Shown in pieces: positions 8,380 through 13,478 of a DNA stretch of 64,000 nucleotides. The translations under genes and the position numbers were made by a program. Origin of the DNA: Paenibacillus contaminans (lineage in GTDB: Bacteria > Bacillota > Bacilli > Paenibacillales > NBRC-103111); assembly GCF_003285015.1 (NCBI RefSeq), contig NZ_QMFB01000001.1:868001-932000 (forward strand), read 5' to 3'. The notes below the pieces were generated by a model, which worked only from the letters and a program-made list of their open reading frames with translations, did no database searches and was not told where the DNA came from. The number at the start of each line of letters is the position of its first letter. Positions within the stretch are counted from its first letter, which is position 1.

Positions 8380-8802
8380 ATGACAGTAAAACTTACCCCT
8401 TATCTAAATATGGAAGGGAACGCGAGGGAAGCGATTCAGTTTTATGAACATGCACTTGATGCCGAAGTTCTCTCTATCATTACTTACGGAGAGATGCCGG
8501 AAATGCCCGATACGTTCAATGATGACCTAAAGAATCTTGTGGCACACGCAAAGTTGCGAGTTGGTGAGTCGGAACTCATGTTATCGGATGCACCAAGCGG
8601 TTCGACGATTCCAAAGGGTAAACAGGTCACAATTTGCATTTCAACTAACAGCGTAGAAAAATCAAAACGATTTTTTGAAGCCTTACAGCAAAACGGTCAC
8701 GTTAATATGCCGTTTGGAGAAGAAGCTTTTAGCCCGGGTTTTGGTGATGTAACTGACAAATTCGGCGTCACCTTTCAAATTTATACGGAAATCGAAAGCT
8801 AA
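8380..8802 (+). CDS. VOC family protein, PhnB / 3-demethylubiquinone methyltransferase-like (140 aa)
   Basis: The 140-residue protein starts with TPYLNMEGNAREAIQFYEHAL and ends with SPGFGDVTDKFGVTFQIYTE, both typical of the PhnB-like branch of the VOC superfamily. These small dimeric proteins have unclear enzymatic roles and are often annotated as glyoxalase-like. A good AAAAGGAG site lies nine bases before ATG 8380. The roughly 250 bases upstream contain no recognised element, and a 10-bp inverted repeat lies just downstream (8817-8918). Confidence 0.8.
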   Translation: MTVKLTPYLNMEGNAREAIQFYEHALDAEVLSIITYGEMPEMPDTFNDDLKNLVAHAKLRVGESELMLSDAPSGSTIPKGKQVTICISTNSVEKSKRFFEALQQNGHVNMPFGEEAFSPGFGDVTDKFGVTFQIYTEIES

Positions 8803-8816
8803 AGTATAAATAAACT

Positions 8817-8918
8817 ACATGCAGTAATGCCTGCACAAAATTCGGTATGGGTTGAAGCAATGAATATGGCGTTTCGTTCGTAACCCGGCCCATAACCTAG
8901 GCTGGGTTTACTGCATGT
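8817..8918. repeat. Inverted-repeat element downstream of the VOC gene
   Basis: ACATGCAGTA (8817-8826) is the perfect reverse complement of TACTGCATGT (8909-8918). Inside the 3' half, AACCC..GGC / GCC..GGGTT-type pairing suggests a compact fold. There is no T-run, so a simple terminator is doubtful. It could be a small repeat or a recombination-type site. Confidence 0.35.
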
Positions 8919-8975
8919 TATGAAGGTGTTACTTTCAGGTTCTCGCGATACTATTTCGAATTGGGGGTTACAAAA

Positions 8976-9422
8976 ATGAATGACATAAATGTTAGGGAAA
9001 TTAAGGTAACCGATTATCAAGCTATTTACCTGTTAAATCAAGACTTTAACCCGAATTTGTTTTCGTTTTCTGAAGAAAAGGTAAAAGCGAAGATTGCGTT
9101 CATTAAAGAGAAAACAAATGATATCATCTTTGTTTATGAAGAGAACAACGAAGTAATAGGCTATATTCATGGGAGCCCATACGAGTTGCTTTTTTCCGAC
9201 TCTTTAGTAAACATCTTAGGATTTGTTGTTAAAGAAAAGTATAGAAAACAAGGTATAGGCAGCATTTTGATAAAACGACTAGAGCAGTGGGGACAGAACA
9301 ACGGATTTTCGGGGATTAAACTTTTATCCCATCCAAGTCGAGTACAAGCACACAGGTTCTACGAACGACACGGCTATACGTTTACAAAGGATCAAAAAAA
9401 CTTTATAAAAAAGTTCAATTAA
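8976..9422 (+). CDS. GNAT family N-acetyltransferase (148 aa)
   Basis: The GNAT acetyl-CoA-binding motif A is clear: LGFVVKEKYRKQGIGSILIKRLEQW, with the Q/R-x-x-G-x-G/A loop (KQGIGS). It is followed by SHPSRVQAHRFYERHGY (motif B). Length and layout fit a single-domain acetyltransferase acting on a small molecule or protein N-terminus. ATG 8976 is preferred over the in-frame TTG 8961 because the GGGGG ribosome binding site lies eight bases before it. This gene is AT-richer than the following marR gene. Substrate unknown. Confidence 0.85.
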   Translation: MNDINVREIKVTDYQAIYLLNQDFNPNLFSFSEEKVKAKIAFIKEKTNDIIFVYEENNEVIGYIHGSPYELLFSDSLVNILGFVVKEKYRKQGIGSILIKRLEQWGQNNGFSGIKLLSHPSRVQAHRFYERHGYTFTKDQKNFIKKFN

Positions 9423-9545
9423 TAAATAATCATCATTTAATTGGTAAGGATGGACGACTAAGGAGCTTACCGAAGTATAACAAACCTGAAAACGTTATTG
9501 TTTCTGCAATTGACAGCCGAACTGTTTTACGGTAATTTTATCATA

Positions 9546-9563
9546 TGATTAAACATTTAACTA
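9546..9563 (+). promoter_or_regulatory. MarR operator 1 (upstream of marR-like gene)
   Basis: TGATTAA-ACAT-TTAACTA is a 7-4-7 near-palindrome 17 bases before the marR-like start. It shares 17 of 18 positions with a second copy at 10054-10071. Confidence 0.65.
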
Positions 9564-9580
9564 TCTGAGGTCAAGGATAT

Positions 9581-10033
9581 ATGAAATCGATTCGGGAGTA
9601 CGTGTCGAAGCATCCGCTCGAAGTGCAGACTTTTTTTGCGATGGTCGATGCGACGTCGCGGTTGATCGGCCATTCGGAGAAATATTGGTCGTCCAAAGGT
9701 TTGAACGGAGCACGCATTCGTCTGCTGGTTGAAATCGCCAAGGAGGGCGGTTCGATATTGCCTTCCGTACTCGCCGACCGGATCGGTGTGACGAGAGCCA
9801 ATATAAGCGTCCTGCTCGTCCCGTTGGAGGAACAAGGATATATTCAAATAACCGGCCACCCGGAAGACGGGAGAAAAAGAAGCATCGCGCTGACTCCCGA
9901 AGGAGAAAACCTGTTATGGGCCGAACTGCCGGGTAACCGGGAAGTGATCGCGAAGAATATGAGTATGCTGGACGAAACGGAAATGCGGCATCTGCTGTCC
10001 TTAATGAGCAAATTGAGCGGAGAGGCGGAATAA
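9581..10033 (+). CDS. MarR family transcriptional regulator (150 aa)
   Basis: The winged helix-turn-helix of the MarR family is visible: LPSVLADRIGVTRANISVLLVPLEEQGYIQITGHPEDGRKRSIALTPEG includes the wing with the DxRKR-type signature. The length of 150 residues is standard. MarR proteins are dimeric repressors that release DNA on binding phenolic or other small ligands. Two matching palindromes, one before this gene and one before the NmrA-like gene, make autoregulation and control of the downstream oxidoreductase likely. AAGGATAT precedes ATG 9581 closely. Confidence 0.85.
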   Translation: MKSIREYVSKHPLEVQTFFAMVDATSRLIGHSEKYWSSKGLNGARIRLLVEIAKEGGSILPSVLADRIGVTRANISVLLVPLEEQGYIQITGHPEDGRKRSIALTPEGENLLWAELPGNREVIAKNMSMLDETEMRHLLSLMSKLSGEAE

Positions 10034-10053
10034 GCCTTTTCTTTTTGGTTATA

Positions 10054-10071
10054 TAGTTAAACATTTAACTA
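10054..10071 (+). promoter_or_regulatory. MarR operator 2 (between marR and the NmrA-like gene)
   Basis: TAGTTAA-ACAT-TTAACTA is a perfect 7-4-7 palindrome. Its centre and arms match operator 1 at 9546-9563, strongly suggesting the same dimeric regulator binds both. Confidence 0.7.
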
Positions 10072-10092
10072 AATTAAGCGGAGGTTGGAACT

Positions 10093-10902
10093 ATGAAAAT
10101 CGCTTTGACCGGCGCAACGGGAAAACTGGGAAGTATCGTGTTACGGCAGCTGCTTTACAGGGAAAATCCGAATGACATCATCGTCGGCGTACGCAGGCCG
10201 GAAAAGGCCGTCCATCTGACGGAGCAAGGAGTTGCAGTAAAATATTGCGATTATGACGAGCATGCTTCACTCGAGCGATGCTTTAAAGACGTTTCAAAGC
10301 TGCTGCTCATATCCTCTCCCCATCGCGACGATACCGTACGTTTTAAGCAGCATACTGCAGCCATTCATGCCGCACAACGTGCTGGGGTAGGGCATATCGC
10401 ATACACAAGCATCGCTTATGCGGATAAAGGTCGGCTGCCTGAGCACCGGCTTCATCTTGAGACCGAGCAGGTAATCCGCGAATCCGGCATCCCTTATACG
10501 ATTTTGCGAAACGCTTTTTACATGGATATCATTCATATGCTGCGTGTCCGCGAGGCCGTTTCAAGCGGAAAACTGGTAAGTCCGCCGGGAGAATGGACGT
10601 TTAATACGGCAGACAGGGAAGATCTAGCTCAAGCGGCTGTTACCGTTCTTACGGAGGCTGGGCATGAAAACCGAACCTATGAAATGACCGCCACAAAAGT
10701 ATGGAAAATGGACGATCTTGCACATGCGCTTACGGAAGCGAGCGGCCGCCGCGTTGTCCATATTTCGGATCCCGCTGCGTTCAACGAGCTTTTCGGGCTT
10801 TTGCCTTATTCGGATATGAAAAGCGTTTCCCCCGATTTGAGAAGGCTTGTCGGACGGCCGCTCCGAACGGTTCACGATGCGGTGCGAAGCTTATTTGTAT
10901 AG
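10093..10902 (+). CDS. NmrA/SDR-type NAD(P)-binding protein, quinone reductase-like (269 aa)
   Basis: The N-terminus IALTGATGKLGSIVLRQLL is a Rossmann dinucleotide-binding motif of the atypical short-chain dehydrogenase/NmrA type (TGATGxLG). SIAYADKG..PEHRLHLETEQVIRESGIPYTILRNAFYMD is the typical family continuation seen in QorB/azoreductase-like NAD(P)H:quinone oxidoreductases. Length fits. GGAGG lies about ten bases upstream of ATG 10093. A marR-like gene precedes it, with a shared operator between them, so it is probably a repressed stress or detoxification enzyme. Cofactor preference and substrate are not determined. Confidence 0.85.
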   Translation: MKIALTGATGKLGSIVLRQLLYRENPNDIIVGVRRPEKAVHLTEQGVAVKYCDYDEHASLERCFKDVSKLLLISSPHRDDTVRFKQHTAAIHAAQRAGVGHIAYTSIAYADKGRLPEHRLHLETEQVIRESGIPYTILRNAFYMDIIHMLRVREAVSSGKLVSPPGEWTFNTADREDLAQAAVTVLTEAGHENRTYEMTATKVWKMDDLAHALTEASGRRVVHISDPAAFNELFGLLPYSDMKSVSPDLRRLVGRPLRTVHDAVRSLFV

Positions 10903-10954
10903 CTTGCAAATTGCAGATAGATAAAAATCGTACGAAAGGAGAAGGATTCAGTGC

Positions 10955-11077
10955 ATGGTGACGAATCTTTAGGGTACCCATTTTATTGAAAAAGAGGCTA
11001 AAATCCAATCCGCTGAAGCTTTGTATGGAATAGACATAGATTACGGTTTGGAATCGTCATTCGGAGGAGGTGCATGA
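10955..11077 (+). pseudogene. Small peptide frame with one in-frame TAG, coupled to the glycosyltransferase
   Basis: ATG 10955 follows a strong AAAGGAG..AAGGA region (10935-10946). The frame reads MVTNL, then TAG (10970-10972), then 34 further residues including IEKEAKIQSAEALYGIDID and ending YGLESSFGGGA before TGA 11075-11077. The glycosyltransferase ATG (11079) comes one base after this TGA, a typical translational-coupling geometry. The sequence after the TAG looks like a real acidic peptide rather than noise. It may be a nonsense-mutated small protein or peptide precursor, a sequencing error, or a case of amber readthrough. An alternative GTG frame (10951-10989, 12 aa) uses the same ribosome binding site. 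No known family recognised. Confidence 0.4.
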
Positions 11078-11078
11078 G

Positions 11079-11969
11079 ATGTGTAGTGGGAACATGCCCT
11101 TGGTATCGTTGATTATTCCCGTCAAGAACGAAGGATCCCATCTATGTCGAACCGTTCAATCGGCGTTGCAGGTTAAAACGGAGTGTCCGCTCGAAATCAT
11201 TATCGTCGATGACGGCTCAACGGATCATTGCTGTGATTTCCTCGAAACTTCGGAGTACGGATCTCAAATCAAACTTGTCCGATCGTCTGGGGGACTCGGA
11301 GTGGCTATGGCCCGTAATTGCGGAGCCGAACAGGCCACAGGAGAATATTTGATTTTCTGCGATGCCCATCTTTTTTTCGAAGATCAATGGATTGACCGCC
11401 TTCTTGAACCGATTCGAATCGGGAAAGCCGATGCTGCTAATCCGGGTATAGGCGATGCCGCCAATCCGGGAAATGCGGGTTACGGTTATCATTGGACTGA
11501 AAAATTGGAACCCAGATGGAATTCCCGGCAATCTTCTCAATTTCTGTCGTCACACTTGGCAGGGGGATGTTTCGCGATATCGAGGAACGTTTTTTTTGAT
11601 GTCGGAGGATTTGACAGAGGCTTCAGGGTTTGGGGCAGAGAAGATGAGGAAATGTCCCTAAAATTATGGCTGTTCGGCTATAAATGTATGCTTGTGCCGA
11701 ACGTTACGATTCTGCATGTTTTCCGCTCGGATAATCCGCCGTTCACTTTGACGTGGGAGGACGTGGATTATAATTTTTTACGCATGGCATATAGTCACTT
11801 CAAAGAAGAGCGTATTGCCAAATGCAAAAAACTGATCAAATATTCCGATCCGGAAAAAATTGAGGCTTTCGTGCTGAAAAACGGTGTGTTGGAACAACGC
11901 CGAAATTATTTTGCGCGTCGACATTACGATGATGATTGGTATATGAAGGAGTTCGGAGTCCTGTTCTAG
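11079..11969 (+). CDS. GT-A glycosyltransferase resembling polypeptide GalNAc-transferases (296 aa)
   Basis: The N-terminus has a GT2-type nucleotide-sugar fold (VSLIIPVKNEGSHL; IIIVDDGSTD). Family-defining segments resemble eukaryotic mucin-type polypeptide GalNAc-transferases (GT27). These are the DxH metal motif in FCDAHLFFEDQW, the pair HWTEKLEPRW, the segment LAGGCFAISR, then GGFDRGFRVWGREDEEMSLKLW, and a late ILHVFRS matching the GHVFR metal-histidine motif. No lectin domain, signal peptide or membrane segment is present, so it acts in the cytoplasm. ATG 11079 follows GGAGGAGG by eight bases. It is flanked by a small peptide frame and a Pro/Thr-rich mini-protein, obvious acceptor candidates. 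Donor sugar and acceptor are inferred, not proven. A short in-frame duplication (DAANPG twice) lies at about residues 118-131. Confidence 0.8.
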   Translation: MCSGNMPLVSLIIPVKNEGSHLCRTVQSALQVKTECPLEIIIVDDGSTDHCCDFLETSEYGSQIKLVRSSGGLGVAMARNCGAEQATGEYLIFCDAHLFFEDQWIDRLLEPIRIGKADAANPGIGDAANPGNAGYGYHWTEKLEPRWNSRQSSQFLSSHLAGGCFAISRNVFFDVGGFDRGFRVWGREDEEMSLKLWLFGYKCMLVPNVTILHVFRSDNPPFTLTWEDVDYNFLRMAYSHFKEERIAKCKKLIKYSDPEKIEAFVLKNGVLEQRRNYFARRHYDDDWYMKEFGVLF

Positions 11970-12015
11970 ATGGATTTTTTCATGTTAAGTAACCATAGTT
12001 TAGGGGGAAACGATC

Positions 12016-12123
12016 ATGGGAATTAGACCTGTACCACCGGTACCGCCTGTAACTACGACACCGCCGCCGCCAACTACGACAACTACTACGGCGCCGCCGC
12101 CGACTACGACGGTCACACCTTAG
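12016..12123 (+). CDS. Pro/Thr-rich mini-protein (35 aa), mucin-like acceptor candidate
   Basis: ATG 12016 has GGGGG (12003-12007) eight bases upstream, and the frame ends at TAG 12121-12123. Of 35 residues, 13 are Pro and 13 are Thr. After MGIR come two PVPP-type units, then blocks TTTPPPP, TTTTTTAPPP and TTTVTP. There is no Ser, no Lys, only one charged side chain (Arg4), and no signal peptide. Such composition is that of mucin-type O-glycosylated sequences. The gene lies 46 bases after the glycosyltransferase and before a single long terminator. The -1 frame is also open through the same DNA to TGA 12186-12188 but has no start codon. The Arg-rich opposite-strand frame is judged a shadow. 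Confidence 0.6.
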   Translation: MGIRPVPPVPPVTTTPPPPTTTTTTAPPPTTTVTP

Positions 12124-12187
12124 AGCGACTCGGCAAGCTCGACGCCCATATTGCCGCCGATCCCGTGAATTGCAAGGAAGCATGTTG

Positions 12188-12244
12188 AAAGCTCAAGAGG
12201 TTGGTCTACGGGTTATCCGAGTCCAACCTCTTGAGCTTTTTGAC
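12188..12244 (+). terminator. Strong intrinsic terminator of the peptide/glycosyltransferase locus
   Basis: A 17-bp perfect stem (12188-12204 with 12223-12239) encloses an 18-nt loop and runs into a T-run. It closes the transcript carrying the glycosyltransferase and Pro/Thr-rich peptide. Confidence 0.9.
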
Positions 12245-12253
12245 TTTTAATGG

Positions 12254-12305
12254 TTGACACGACACCAAAAGGTGTCCTATAATAAAAACGTCACTAAATG
12301 GTGTC
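12254..12305 (+). promoter_or_regulatory. Promoter with two ArsR-type operators
   Basis: TTGACA (12254-12259), an 18-nt spacer and TATAAT (12278-12283) are consensus hexamers. The spacer contains the perfect palindrome GACACC-AAAA-GGTGTC (12261-12276). A second, weaker copy, GTCACT-AAAT-GGTGTC, lies at 12290-12305 over the expected start site. Binding of the ArsR-like protein encoded just downstream would block RNA polymerase. Confidence 0.8.
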
Positions 12306-12447
12306 CGATTAGAACTTAGGTATTTGAAAGCTGAATAAGTTTCCGTTGAAACACCGCATACTTTAAGCAGGGAGTGAAAGTAACGGCTATCCCTTCGTAC
12401 TCACCAAGTCTTCTACTTACAAATAATCATATTTTGGAGAGGGTGTT

Positions 12448-12783
12448 GTGAGCGAGAACGACGAGTTACGGGATGTGTTTGATGCGATTGCAGATCCGAC
12501 CAGGAGGCGACTGATCCGACTGCTGGCAGAGGCAGAGGCAGAAGAGATACCGCTTCATGAGTTAACGGCACAGTTTCGAATGGGCCGAACTGCAGTGTCC
12601 AAGCATTTGACAATCCTTAAAGAGGCCGGTCTGGTACATGACCGAAAAGTCGGCAGGGAGACGCGATTTAAGCTAAACGCCTCTCCACTCAGAGAAATTC
12701 AAGATTGGGTGGCTTTCTATAGCAAGTACTGGAGTACGAATATGTTGCGCTTGAACCAACTATTAGAGGAGGAAGATGAATGA
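12448..12783 (+). CDS. ArsR family transcriptional regulator (111 aa)
   Basis: A compact winged helix protein. IADPTRRRLIRLLAEAE and TAQFRMGRTAVSKHLTILKEAGLVHDRKVGRETRFKLN are the classic ArsR/SmtB DNA-binding region. No metal-binding CxC motif is present, as expected for the subgroup paired with SRPBCC/AHSA1 proteins. GTG 12448 follows GGAGAGGG by four bases. The stop overlaps the start of the SRPBCC gene (ATGA), showing translational coupling. The consensus promoter upstream carries two similar palindromes, pointing to autorepression. The ligand is unknown and may bind the SRPBCC partner. Confidence 0.9.
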   Translation: MSENDELRDVFDAIADPTRRRLIRLLAEAEAEEIPLHELTAQFRMGRTAVSKHLTILKEAGLVHDRKVGRETRFKLNASPLREIQDWVAFYSKYWSTNMLRLNQLLEEEDE

Positions 12784-13172
12784 GTTTATCCTTAGACTTG
12801 GATTTTCAGTACACGACATCGATCGAGAAGGCTTGGTTCGCATTAACCGATTCGAGCAAGTTAGCTAAATGGATCACGGAAAATGATTTTAAGCCCGTCG
12901 TGGGACATCGCTTCCAGTTTCGCCATCAGCCGTCCGAATATTGGGATGGAATCGTTGACGGCGAAGTGCTGATCGTGGAAGCACCAAACCGGTTGTCCTA
13001 TTCTTGGGCTACCGGAGACGAGCGCCATACGGTCACTTGGACGCTGCAGGATTTAGGGGACGGAAAGGTTAACCTTCATCTTGAACAAACCGGATTTTCG
13101 AATGTTCAAGGACTCGAAGGCGCCAGGTACGGCTGGAGCAATTGGTTCGGCGAGTTTGAAAAGGCGTTGTAA
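12780..13172 (+). CDS. SRPBCC / AHSA1-like ligand-binding protein (130 aa)
   Basis: The sequence DFQYTTSIEKAWFALTDSSKLAKWITENDFKPVVGHRFQFR..P..YWDGIVDGEVL has the pattern of the Aha1 C-terminal / START-like (SRPBCC) fold. This small barrel has a hydrophobic cavity. The final part (GWSNWFGEFEKAL) matches the long C-terminal helix. It overlaps the ArsR-like gene by four bases and is surely co-expressed. In this common two-gene module the SRPBCC protein is thought to bind a small lipophilic compound, but its function is not established. Confidence 0.85.
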   Translation: MSLSLDLDFQYTTSIEKAWFALTDSSKLAKWITENDFKPVVGHRFQFRHQPSEYWDGIVDGEVLIVEAPNRLSYSWATGDERHTVTWTLQDLGDGKVNLHLEQTGFSNVQGLEGARYGWSNWFGEFEKAL

Positions 13173-13251
13173 CCAAATCTGCCATTCGTTCTTAAGTATC
13201 TCCTTATCCAATGCTAAGCGAATGAGAACAATAGTTGAACCCCGCTTGACG

Positions 13252-13304
13252 CGAATCAACATAAACCGGCTGCAACCTACATGCAGCCGGTTTATGTTGA
13301 TTCG
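13252..13304. repeat. 23-bp perfect hairpin after the ArsR/SRPBCC operon
   Basis: Positions 13252-13274 are the exact reverse complement of 13282-13304, with a 7-nt loop. No T-run follows; the -35 box of the next gene begins seven bases later at 13311. It could act as a factor-assisted terminator or insulator. Confidence 0.7.
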
Positions 13305-13310
13305 AACATT

Positions 13311-13340
13311 TTGACAAGTTCTCTCTGAATCGGGTAAAAT
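13311..13340 (+). promoter_or_regulatory. Promoter of the UvrA-like gene
   Basis: Consensus TTGACA (13311-13316), an 18-nt spacer and TAAAAT (13335-13340). A leader of roughly 130 bases separates it from the gene. Confidence 0.65.
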
Positions 13341-13478
13341 CGCTCGAAAAATATCGCTTCACCTCCCCGGTTAGAACAATACAGGGTGAAAGTTTTGACT
13401 AACCCATTTTGTAATGCACGATGAAAGATTACAATGTTATTATTAGAAGAAATTAACACTCTCGAAAGGATGAAAAGC

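Noticed and set aside
11980..12183. Arg/Ser-rich 67-codon frame on the minus strand opposite the Pro/Thr-rich gene
   Set aside because: It is the complement of CCG/ACN/GCC repeats, has no ribosome binding site in a sensible place, and runs through the terminator side of the locus; the plus frame has a proper start and site.
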